In this document: in pieces, positions 26,778 to 37,845 of the stretch
Layout: each line of letters opens with the position of its first letter
Position numbering within the stretch: the stretch's first letter is position 1
NCBI GenBank assembly: GCA_965223755.1
Contig: CBDCXF010000001.1
Span: 62,001-126,000 of the forward strand
Length of the DNA: 64,000 nucleotides
Source of the DNA: CBDCXF01 sp965223755
GTDB lineage: Bacteria > Acidobacteriota > Thermoanaerobaculia > Multivoradales > JAHEKO01
Direction of reading: 5' to 3'
Translations under genes and position numbers: made by a program
The notes under the pieces: model-generated
Told to the model about the DNA's origin: nothing
Database searches by the model: none
What the model saw: only the letters and a program-made list of their open reading frames with translations

Positions 26778-28016
26778 ATGAATCGAATCCACTACATTGC
26801 GCGAACCGCATTTTTTTTGCTGGTCGCTTTCGGAGTCGCCGATCTGTCGCTGGCCGCCGGACGGGACGCGCGCATTTTGGGGACCGTTGTCGACGAAAAC
26901 GGAGAACGTTTGGAGGGCGTCGCCGTAGTGATCGCCCGTGAAGAAGGGGACGAGACCACCGCAACCACCAACCGCAAGGGCCGCTTCTCGGTCATCCTGG
27001 CCGACGGCACCGTTCCCTACACCATTACCTTGAGCAAAGACGGCTACCAAGACTTCCAGGAACCTTTTATGCCCAAGGTGGGTCAAGCTCTGACCAAGAC
27101 CTGGACTTTGGTTGAAGGGTCCAGTGGCCCGCGAACCACCGCCGAAGCGGCCGAGGGTTATCGAGTCGGCACCGAAGCGCTCCGCGCTGGCGACCCGGCT
27201 GCGGCCAAAGAAGCGCTGCTGGCGGCGGTCGCCGCCGACCCCCAATTCATTCCCGCTCAGCAGGCTCTGGTGTTGGCGCACCTCAACCTCGGCGACTGGG
27301 ATAGTGCGACTGCGGTCGCCGGGCAACTCCTGGCGGTGAATGCCGAAGACACGCTAGCTCTCAAGGGCGCTTTTGACGCCGCCCATGAGGCCGGTCGCCA
27401 CGACGAAGCGCGCGGTTACCTCGATCGCCTGCTGGCGCTCGAACAGAGTGTTGAAGTGGCGCAGCGGATCTACAACGAGGCTATCTACCAGGCGCAGAAA
27501 GGCGATGCTGAACTGGGCCGCGAGATGCTCAATCAAGCCATCGAAATGCAGCCGGAAATGGGTGAGGCCTATCTGGCTCTATCTGCAGTCCATCTTGAGG
27601 CTGAACAGTACGATGAAGCTCTGGCGGTGGCCGACCGTCTGTTGGCCTTCGATGAGGGCAATGCCGATGCGCTCAGCATTCGCTACGAGGTCTTCCGGCG
27701 CACCGGAGACAAGGAAAACTACGAGGCCGCGCTACAGGCCCTGCAACAGGCCGATCCTAAAGCCATCGCCGACGCCTTCTTCCAGCAGGGCAGCATGCTT
27801 TACGAGGAGAACCAACTGGAGGCTGCACAGAGCGCCTTTGAGCGCGTGCTTGCCGCGGCTCCGGACGATCCGCGCACCCATCTCATGCTCGGCCGCGTCC
27901 TAACCAGCAAGGGTGACTACCAGGCCGCCGTGAGCCACTTACAGCGGTTCGTTGAACTCGCCCCCGATGATCCTGAGGCGGCGGACGCTCGGGAATTTAT
28001 CGAGCAGTTGCAGTAG
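26778..28016 (+). CDS. Secreted carboxypeptidase-regulatory-like plus TPR protein
   Basis: A signal peptide is at residues 1-27 (TAFFLLVAFGVADLSLAAG). A carboxypeptidase-regulatory-like beta domain follows at about 32-110 (ILGTVVDENGERLEGVAVVI and NRKGRFSVILADG). TPR repeats then run from about 125 to 412, for example AEQYDEALAVADRLLAFDEG. Such proteins are common in Acidobacteriota and related groups and are thought to act in the periplasm as assembly or binding scaffolds; no partner is evident. The 3' end overlaps the convergent hutF stop by 20 bases. Confidence 0.75.
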   Translation: MNRIHYIARTAFFLLVAFGVADLSLAAGRDARILGTVVDENGERLEGVAVVIAREEGDETTATTNRKGRFSVILADGTVPYTITLSKDGYQDFQEPFMPKVGQALTKTWTLVEGSSGPRTTAEAAEGYRVGTEALRAGDPAAAKEALLAAVAADPQFIPAQQALVLAHLNLGDWDSATAVAGQLLAVNAEDTLALKGAFDAAHEAGRHDEARGYLDRLLALEQSVEVAQRIYNEAIYQAQKGDAELGREMLNQAIEMQPEMGEAYLALSAVHLEAEQYDEALAVADRLLAFDEGNADALSIRYEVFRRTGDKENYEAALQALQQADPKAIADAFFQQGSMLYEENQLEAAQSAFERVLAAAPDDPRTHLMLGRVLTSKGDYQAAVSHLQRFVELAPDDPEAADAREFIEQLQ

Positions 28017-29310
28017 GAGAGTCACTGCCGGCGACCTCGACGCCGCCGACCCAAGTACCGCGCAGAACCTGGTCGCCGGCGCCAAACACGAGCATTGCCG
28101 GCAGCGTCGATGGATCCCATCCCGACAGACTTGGATGCGCCAGGTCGACAAGGGCGAAGTCGGCCCACATGCCGGTCTGAATGGCCCCAGCCTGAGTGCC
28201 AAGAGAATTCGCGCCGCCGATCGTCGCGGCATCGATGAGGTAAGGCGCGGTTTCCGCGCCGCGCCGCAGCACACCGCGGCGACCGCCGCGCACGCGTTGT
28301 CCGTATTCGAGCCACCGCATTTCCTCAAAGATGGAAATGCGGGCGTTGGAATCGGTACCCAAGCACAGGCGGGGCGACTCGCCACTCGCCAACGCCGGCA
28401 GCCCGTCACCGAGATTTCCTTCCGTCAGCGGACAGATGCAGGCGTGGCCACCGTGGCTGAAGAATTCGGCCAGCTCTTCAGGAGTCGAGTGGGTCAAATG
28501 GACGGCGGTAAAGCGATCGTCGACGACCTCGTCCAGCAAAAGTCGTAGTGGCCCGGTTCCGTACGCATCTCGACAGTCCTCGATCTCCTTGGGCTGCTCT
28601 TCGACGTGCATATGGCACACCAAGCCACGCTGCCGCGCCTCAGCCGCGATCTCGACGCACTCCTCCGGGGTCGCGGCTCGGATGCTGTGAATTGCCGCCC
28701 CGAAAGTAATGAGCGGGGACTCAAATTCCTTATCGAGTTGGTCAAAGGCACGCCAAAAAGCTGACGGCGAGGGTGTGCGGAAGCGGACTTGGCCGCCAGC
28801 CAGGTCGGTGTCGATGCCCCCAGTGCGGTAGTAAACGTTCAGGAGTACGAGGCGGATGCCCGTCTCGCGCGCCGCGTCGATCAAGATGCGGTCGAAGGCG
28901 TGGTCGTCTGCTTGCTGGTGATGGAGGTAGTGGAACTCGCCCACGGTGGTGATACCTGCGGCCAGCATTTCGCTAAAGGCGCACACGCAGAGTTGATGCA
29001 AGCGCTCGGAGTCCATGTCTTCGACCAGGCGGTACATCGCCTCGCGCCAACTCCAGAAGTCCTCGCCGTCGTCACTGTAAGTTTCGCCCAGGCCGCGCAA
29101 ACCGATCTGAAAAGCGTGAGAATGGGCGTTGACGAAACCGGGGAGGAGGGCAGTGTCGTTCAGGTGTTGTCGAGGTGTCGCGGGGTCCAGTTTGTCTGCC
29201 CCAACGACACTCTCGATTCGTCCCTGGCCTTCGATGACAATGGCGAGGTCGGACTCGAATTTATGGCCGGTCCAAGTCAACGTCGGCAAGACAGCGCGGA
29301 CGTCACTCAT
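27997..29310 (-). CDS. hutF: Formimidoylglutamate deiminase HutF
   Basis: HutF hydrolyses N-formimidoyl-L-glutamate to N-formylglutamate and ammonia in one branch of histidine breakdown. It is an amidohydrolase-fold metalloenzyme. The metal site HSH lies in LLPGFVNAHSHAFQIGLRG. The family segment EDFWSWREAMYRL follows, then GEFHYLHHQ. LCLGTDSNARIS near the C-terminus carries the conserved Asp. Length is 437 aa. ATG 29310 was chosen because GGAGGA lies six bases upstream; an in-frame start 15 bases earlier lacks this. The ATG overlaps the argE stop as ATGA. No hutH, hutU or hutG is in the window. Confidence 0.85.
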   Translation of the reverse strand: MSDVRAVLPTLTWTGHKFESDLAIVIEGQGRIESVVGADKLDPATPRQHLNDTALLPGFVNAHSHAFQIGLRGLGETYSDDGEDFWSWREAMYRLVEDMDSERLHQLCVCAFSEMLAAGITTVGEFHYLHHQQADDHAFDRILIDAARETGIRLVLLNVYYRTGGIDTDLAGGQVRFRTPSPSAFWRAFDQLDKEFESPLITFGAAIHSIRAATPEECVEIAAEARQRGLVCHMHVEEQPKEIEDCRDAYGTGPLRLLLDEVVDDRFTAVHLTHSTPEELAEFFSHGGHACICPLTEGNLGDGLPALASGESPRLCLGTDSNARISIFEEMRWLEYGQRVRGGRRGVLRRGAETAPYLIDAATIGGANSLGTQAGAIQTGMWADFALVDLAHPSLSGWDPSTLPAMLVFGAGDQVLRGTWVGGVEVAGSDSPTATAR

Positions 29311-30473
29311 GTCGTTCCTCCGCACAGTCGGTGGATGATGTTGTCGAGAGCGGTGCGGGCGACTTCGATGTCAGCACGGGGCAAGAATTCGTTGGCGCGG
29401 TGCGCGGTGGTAATCGAGCCAGGCCCGAAGAGCACGCAGTCGAAGCCAGCCTGGCTCAAGAAGCCACCATCGCTGGAAAAGTGCACCCCGGTCGACTCCG
29501 TCTGCCCGACCGCTTGAGCAGCCGCTTGATAGGCCGGGGCCGCATTGGGAGTCGACATAGGAGGACTGAAATGACCGCGGCTGAGCTGAAAGCGATCCCC
29601 CAGGGTGTCCTCCAGCTTGCGCTGGATGCGTTCAACAATCGGTGCAATGTCGTCCTGCGGTAGCACGCGCACGCCGATCTCCACCGTACACGAATCGGCG
29701 ATGATGTTGACCGCCTTGCCGCCGTGAACGGTGGCGGGATGCAGGACGGTGAAGGGGACCTCGCCGAACTCTTCGCTTCCGGGGCTGGAGTGATGGCGCA
29801 GATCCACCGCCAGCGCCTCCAGGGCGGCGAGCGCGTAGGCGGCCCGCACGACAGCGTTCTCACCCCGGTCGGGGTAGGCACTGTGCCCGGCTCGACCCTC
29901 GATTTCCAAGGTCAGTCTCAGGTGTCCCTTGTGCTGGCGATGGACGCGCAGTTCGGTGGGTTCGCCGATTAAGACGGCGGTCGGAAAGCTCCCCGCGACT
30001 TCGCTGTCGCCGAATCGCTTGGCGCCGAACGAACCGACCTCTTCGTCGTGGGTGAGGAGTAGAGCCAGCGGGTAGGTCAGATCTTGGGCGTTCCAGAAGG
30101 CCAGCCGTTCGCAGGCCAAGGCGATGAAGCCTTTCATGTCGGCTGTGCCGCGCCCCACCCAGCGGTCGTCGAGGGTCGTGAGAGTGAAGGGATTCGAGTT
30201 CCAGTCGGGCTCTTCGGCTGGCACGGCGTCGGTGTGGCCGCACAGAACGAGTCCTTCTTTTGCAAAGCTGGAGTCGGCCACGTCGTCAAGTTCTCCGACG
30301 ACCGCGGTGAGGTTGCCCTTGCCTCGATCGTCGGCATCGATGGAAGCGCTGATGCCCGCGCTATCGAGGACCTCGGCGACCACGTTGAGCAAGGGTAGGT
30401 TGCTGCGGTGGCTGGTGGTGTCGATCCCAACCAAGCGTGCAAAGAGTTCTTCAAATGTCAGCGCCGCAGCCAT
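29307..30473 (-). CDS. argE: Acetylornithine deacetylase (ArgE/M20 family)
   Basis: This is an M20-family di-metal amidohydrolase, most like ArgE, which removes acetyl from N-acetylornithine. The metal-binding motifs are LVLCGHTDAVP near residue 85, RGTADMKGFIALA near 117 and LLTHDEEVGSFGAKR near 140. The dimerisation domain follows (HRQHKGHLRLTLEIEGRAGHS in part). Length is 388 aa from ATG 30473. Longer in-frame starts upstream add a non-conserved segment. Coupling to hutF by an ATGA overlap raises the option that it acts on an N-acylated glutamate rather than acetylornithine. Confidence 0.82.
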   Translation of the reverse strand: MAAALTFEELFARLVGIDTTSHRSNLPLLNVVAEVLDSAGISASIDADDRGKGNLTAVVGELDDVADSSFAKEGLVLCGHTDAVPAEEPDWNSNPFTLTTLDDRWVGRGTADMKGFIALACERLAFWNAQDLTYPLALLLTHDEEVGSFGAKRFGDSEVAGSFPTAVLIGEPTELRVHRQHKGHLRLTLEIEGRAGHSAYPDRGENAVVRAAYALAALEALAVDLRHHSSPGSEEFGEVPFTVLHPATVHGGKAVNIIADSCTVEIGVRVLPQDDIAPIVERIQRKLEDTLGDRFQLSRGHFSPPMSTPNAAPAYQAAAQAVGQTESTGVHFSSDGGFLSQAGFDCVLFGPGSITTAHRANEFLPRADIEVARTALDNIIHRLCGGTT

Positions 30474-30597
30474 GGCAGGAATGCTATCCGCTCTTGGCGG
30501 TGCTATCGGATGGCTGGCGTTTGTTGCCCTGTATCGAGTCAGTCGGGAGCGGCCGAATCCCCCGAGTTGCCCTCTGCCTACGGGATAGAATGGCGGT

Positions 30598-32621
<2,024 letters not shown>

Positions 32622-32625
<4 letters not shown>

Positions 32626-33635
32626 TCGCCACCGAACGACTTGGCCGCGTACTGAGGGGCGACCTCGAAGACTTCGAGGTTGTCGGCGCGATTTGCGCCA
32701 CCGACTTACACGGCAAGGTCGTGGGTGCGGTCGGCAACCCCAGCCATCGAGCCTTCGTGCGATCGGCGGCCAAACCGATTCAGGCCCTGCCGTTGTCGCT
32801 GGCCGCCGACGATCACGACCTTTCGATTCCCACTCGACTCCTGGCGTTGGCCTGCGCCTCCCATGCTGGGTGTCCAGAGCACGTCGTTGGCGTCGAGGAA
32901 CTCCTCGAGCTCGGCGACTTCAACGTCGAACAACTGCAGTGCGGCGTTCACGAACCGACCGATCGCGATGCCCGGGAGAGCCTGCGCGCCGCTGGGGCAG
33001 TGGCGACGGTGTTGCACAACAACTGTTCCGGTAAACACGCCGGTATGTTGCTCGCGTGCGGGCTGCTCGATCTGCCGACGCACACGTACTTGCGCACAGA
33101 TCATCCGTTACAGAGACTCATCTACGATCATCTGCTGGAAGTAGGGGAGTTCGGCGCGGACGAGGTCGGGGTTGCGGTCGACGGTTGTGGCGTACCCTGC
33201 TACCGAATGCCGCTCGACGCAACGGCAACCATCTACGCGCGGCTTGCCAACGATCACTGGCCTCATTTGCCCGAAACCCGCCGCAAAGCGCTCCACAAGC
33301 TCGCCAGAGCGATGATGAACTTCCCGGAAATGGTGGCGGGTCCGGGGCGGTTCACGACCGAATTGATGCGGGTCAGCGAGGGGCGGATTCTGGCCAAAGA
33401 AGGCGCCGCCGGCTTCTACGCGGTCGGTGTGCGTTCCCCCAGGCAGCTCGGCCTGGCCCTGAAAGTCACCCCTGGGTCCGAGGAGATTCGAGCTTCGATC
33501 GTGGTGGAAGCCCTCGCCCAGCTCGGCTGTTTGAGCGACGCTGAACGCGCGAGATTGGCGGCGTTCGACTGCGCGCCGGTGCACAACCACGCCGGAACGG
33601 TGGTCGGGTCCGTGGAAGTGAGTTTTCAGTTTTAG
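32622..33635 (+). CDS. L-asparaginase II family enzyme (probable CTG start)
   Basis: This enzyme is predicted to hydrolyse asparagine to aspartate and ammonia. It matches the asparaginase II family by AFVRSAAKPIQALPLSLAADD, LACASHAGCPEHV, LHNNCSGKHAGMLLAC and DGCGVPCYRMPL. The conserved N-terminus (LIATERLGRVLRGDLEDF) directly follows the aconitase stop. No ATG, GTG or TTG exists in this frame near that point. CTG 32622 overlaps the aconitase TGA (CTGA) and has GGGGGAG about six bases upstream, so it is the best start. Predicted length is 337 aa. Coupling to aconitase would link aspartate supply to the TCA cycle. Confidence 0.82.
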
Positions 33636-33744
33636 TGGCTAGTGCTGGTGGATAGTGACTGGTGCGTTGGGCGCCTTCGTCGAGGAACGTCGGTAGCATG
33701 AATTCGCGTCAGCGCCCGCAAAAATAGGAGCGGCGGCGCCTTTG
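33636..33744. repeat. Spacer with GTGACTGG/GTGGCTAG-type short repeats
   Basis: The first part (about 33633-33664) consists of degenerate AGTGRCTNGTG units, the same family seen at 35891, 40281, 42679, 44714 and 44797. The rest has no recognisable feature apart from GGAG at 33727, which is far from the next start. Confidence 0.6.
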
Positions 33745-34878
33745 ATGCAGCTCTCCAGTATCCGCATCCTAGCCCTCGAGCCCTACTACGGGGGCAGTCA
33801 CAAAGCCTTCCTCGACGGCTGGGTCAAGCATTCCCAACACAAATTTACGGTTCTCGACCTGCCGCCCTATAAGTGGAAGTGGCGGATGCGCCAGTCGGCA
33901 CCGCTCTTCGCCGCGGAAGTCACGAAGCGCTTGGCGGCTGGCGAGACCTGGGATGTGGTTTGGGCCTCGGACATGCTGGCCTTGGCTGAATTCCGTGGCT
34001 TGGTCGAAGCCGCGATAGCGCGCCTGCCGCACGTTCTCTACTTTCACGAGAATCAGCTTACCTATCCGGTGCAGGCGGAGAAGGAGCGTGATTTCCACTT
34101 TGGTGTCACCAACCTGGTGGCGGCGTTGGCGGCCGATCAAGTCTGGTTCAACTCCGCCTACCATCGAGACAATCTGCTGGGCGCGATCCCGGACTTTGTG
34201 CGCAACATGCCAGACCATCGGCCCACCGATTGGGGGTCCCGAATCGCCGCCAAGTCAGTGGTGGAATGTCCTGGAGTCGAGGTCGCACTAGAACCAGCGC
34301 AAACTGAGGGGCCGCTACGAATCGTGTGGGCGGCACGTTGGGAACACGACAAAGGGCCGGAAGATCTCTTTGCCGCACTCCGCGCCTTGCTCGCAGCCGG
34401 CGTCAAATTCGAAGTCTCGGTCGTCGGTGAGACGTTTCGGGAGTCGCCAGAGGTTTTCGATCGATCGCGATCTTGGCTGGGAGACCGTGTTCGGGCCTGG
34501 GGGTACCAAGAGTCGCGGGCGGAGTACGAAGGCGTGTTGGCGCAAGCGGATGTATTCGTTTCGACCGCTCGCCACGAGTACTTTGGCCTCGCCGCCGTAG
34601 AAGCGGCAATGCTCGGGTGTCTTCCGGTGCTGCCCCAGCGACTGAGCTATCCACAGGTGTTTGAGGCTGAAGAAGATGGTCGTGGAGTGGTCTTCTTCGA
34701 TGGTTCGGTATCGGACCTCGCGGGCGAGTTGCAGCGTTTGGCGGCGATCAAGGCCGCCCATGGAACTTTGCGCCGCCCCGGGCTGGGCAGCAGTGCAATC
34801 GATTCCTACCGATGGCCGCTACGCGCCAAGGCGATGGACGCCCGGCTGCGGGAGTTGACGCGGTCGAGTCAGTGCTAG
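33745..34878 (+). CDS. Glycosyltransferase of the GTDC1/QTMAN (DUF3524) type
   Basis: This is a GT-B glycosyltransferase whose N-terminal half strongly resembles DUF3524, the domain of human GTDC1/QTMAN, which adds mannose to queuosine in tRNA-Asp. Shared landmarks as I remember them are EPYYGGSHKAFLDGW, LPPYKWKWRMRQSA, LYFHENQLTYPVQ, ERDFHFGVTNLVAALAADQV and the MPDHRPTDW segment. The C-terminal half is a GT4-like nucleotide-sugar domain, with RWEHDKGPEDL and the acidic motif in RHEYFGLAAVEAAMLGC. The 377-aa protein starts at ATG 33745 (TTG 33742 is adjacent). No queuosine biosynthesis gene is nearby, so the substrate in this bacterium is unknown. Confidence 0.8.
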   Translation: MQLSSIRILALEPYYGGSHKAFLDGWVKHSQHKFTVLDLPPYKWKWRMRQSAPLFAAEVTKRLAAGETWDVVWASDMLALAEFRGLVEAAIARLPHVLYFHENQLTYPVQAEKERDFHFGVTNLVAALAADQVWFNSAYHRDNLLGAIPDFVRNMPDHRPTDWGSRIAAKSVVECPGVEVALEPAQTEGPLRIVWAARWEHDKGPEDLFAALRALLAAGVKFEVSVVGETFRESPEVFDRSRSWLGDRVRAWGYQESRAEYEGVLAQADVFVSTARHEYFGLAAVEAAMLGCLPVLPQRLSYPQVFEAEEDGRGVVFFDGSVSDLAGELQRLAAIKAAHGTLRRPGLGSSAIDSYRWPLRAKAMDARLRELTRSSQC

Positions 34879-34974
34879 AGTGCGCCTGCCTGCGCTCGCC
34901 CCGAGCCGACAACGAAACACCGACCCAGATCAACCGACCCAACCACAGACAACACTGACCGACGGGAAGTTTTG

Positions 34975-35829
34975 ATGCCGGAAGAAACACTTGTGCGAAT
35001 CGCACACAGCCCCGACTCCGACGATGCGTTTATGTTCTACGCTCTGACCCAGAACATCCTCGATACCAGCGGGCTCAAGATCGAACACGTCCTCGCTGAC
35101 ATTGAAACGCTCAACCAGGCCGCCAAAGAGGGGACCTACGAGATCAGCGCGATCTCGGTCCACGGCTACGCCTATCTTGCCGACAGGTACGACCTGATGC
35201 CGTCCGGCGCCAGCTTCGGCGACGGCTACGGGCCGGTGGTGGTCGCCTCCGAACCGATGGAGCGCTCCGATCTCGCGGGCAAGAACGTCGCCATTCCCGG
35301 CGAATGGACCACCGCACATCTCGCTCTGCGGCTGTGGCAACCGGAGGTCGAGACCACCATCGTCAGTTTTGACGAAATTATGGATGCCGTTTCCGGCGGT
35401 CTGGTGGACGCGGGTGTTGTGATCCACGAAGGGCAACTCACCTACGCCGACGAGGGCCTCTCTTTGATTCAGGACCTCGGCGCTTGGTGGGCCGTCGAGA
35501 CGGGCGGGCCGCTACCCCTGGGTGCCAACGGAATTCGCCGGGATATCGATCCTCAACTGCAATTCCGCCTCTGCCGTCTTCTCCGCCAGAGCATCGACTA
35601 TGCACTGGAACATCGCGATGAAGCGTTGGGCTTTGCCCGCCAGTATGCGCGCGGTATCGAAGACGATCCGGTCCGCTCCGATCGCTTTGTGGGCATGTAC
35701 GTCAACCACTGGACCCAAGACTATGGTCCCGAAGGGCGCACCGCGGTTCAGAAGATTTTGGATCGGGCAGCGGAGCAGGGGCTAATTCCCGAGCGCGTAG
35801 AAGCGCGGTTTGTCGGCTACGGAGACTGA
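34975..35829 (+). CDS. mqnD: 1,4-dihydroxy-6-naphthoate synthase-like protein (MqnD)
   Basis: MqnD converts cyclic de-hypoxanthine futalosine to 1,4-dihydroxy-6-naphthoate in the alternative menaquinone pathway. The protein has the MqnA/MqnD solute-binding-like fold: IAHSPDSDDAFMFYAL, ADIETLNQAAKEGTYEISAI, then VHGYAYLADRYDLMPSGASFG. It is 284 aa from ATG 34975, with GGGAAG upstream (TTG 34972 is adjacent). MqnA and MqnD are paralogues; the N-terminus and the SVHGYAYL segment fit MqnD better. No other mqn gene is in the window. It implies menaquinone as the quinone partner of respiration, for example of the SdhCAB complex. Confidence 0.8.
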   Translation: MPEETLVRIAHSPDSDDAFMFYALTQNILDTSGLKIEHVLADIETLNQAAKEGTYEISAISVHGYAYLADRYDLMPSGASFGDGYGPVVVASEPMERSDLAGKNVAIPGEWTTAHLALRLWQPEVETTIVSFDEIMDAVSGGLVDAGVVIHEGQLTYADEGLSLIQDLGAWWAVETGGPLPLGANGIRRDIDPQLQFRLCRLLRQSIDYALEHRDEALGFARQYARGIEDDPVRSDRFVGMYVNHWTQDYGPEGRTAVQKILDRAAEQGLIPERVEARFVGYGD

Positions 35830-35979
35830 TCCCGGCCCCCCAAGCCCCCACGCGCCGGGCAGACTTCTGTGCCGAGCCTGACCGAAGGCCGGTGACGAGT
35901 GACGAAGTGACAAGTGACGGTAGAAGGTGTCATCCCCGCGGGGGATGGGAGTGGGGCGGGGATCCCTGGTCTGTCGTTT
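35830..35979. repeat. Spacer with heptad GTGACNA repeats and a TCATCCCCGCGG palindrome
   Basis: Bases 35891-35919 are near-tandem GTGACGAGTGACGAAGTGAC-like heptads. Bases 35930-35971 form an imperfect GC-rich palindrome beginning TCATCCCCGCGGGGGATGG. Both types recur in later spacers. The mqnD and cdd genes converge here, so the palindrome could also act as a bidirectional terminator, although it has no T-run. Confidence 0.7.
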
Positions 35980-36378
35980 CTAGGACTTCGGACCGGACCA
36001 GCGGAATCGGCGCGGCAGTAACTCAGACAGCGACACGTCTTCGACTTCACCGTCGACGTTGACTAGGCGGATGGGAAGGTCGTCGGCGAACTCGGCCAGA
36101 ACTTGTCGGCAGGCTCCGCAAGGGCTGGCAGGGGGGCTGGTGGAAGTCAGGACCAGAATACGGCGAAACTCACGGTGCCCCGCGCTCACTGCCGCCTGAA
36201 CGGCCGAGCGCTCCGCGCACACGGTCACTGGATAGCTGCTGTTTTCGACATTGGCGCCGACGAAGATTTCCCCCGAAACGGTCTCTAAGGCACTGCCCAC
36301 CGAGAAGCCGCTATAGGGGGCGTGGGCGTTGTCGCGCGCGACCTGGGCCGCTTCTTGTAGTTTTTGCCAATCGTTCAT
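35980..36378 (-). CDS. cdd: Cytidine deaminase
   Basis: Cdd deaminates cytidine and deoxycytidine for pyrimidine salvage. The 132-aa protein has the zinc and proton-shuttle motif as VCAERSAVQAA (Cys-Ala-Glu), and the second zinc motif PCGACRQVLAEF. AHAPYSGFSVGSALET is the usual N-terminal signature, and the asparagine motif is in GANVENSSYPVT. The ATG at 36378 is preceded on the minus strand by GGAGGGACTCC-type sequence. It is a single minus-strand gene between mqnD and icd. Confidence 0.93.
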   Translation of the reverse strand: MNDWQKLQEAAQVARDNAHAPYSGFSVGSALETVSGEIFVGANVENSSYPVTVCAERSAVQAAVSAGHREFRRILVLTSTSPPASPCGACRQVLAEFADDLPIRLVNVDGEVEDVSLSELLPRRFRWSGPKS

Positions 36379-36521
36379 GGAGTCCCTCCAAAACGGCTCT
36401 GAAATCTAGCACGCAAAGCGGCTCAGAAATCCAGCACGCCTGTGATAGCTTCTCGGTCCTCGCGGCAGGCCTTGCCACGGTGTTTGCCTCCAATCGCGGG
36501 GCAATCAGGAGGATTTGTTAC

Positions 36522-37772
<1,251 letters not shown>

Positions 37773-37845
37773 ATACCCTTTCGGCGCAAACCCTGCGTCG
37801 CCACAGTCGTATGTCCGAGTGTTGCCTGGCGCAACGGAGGATTCG

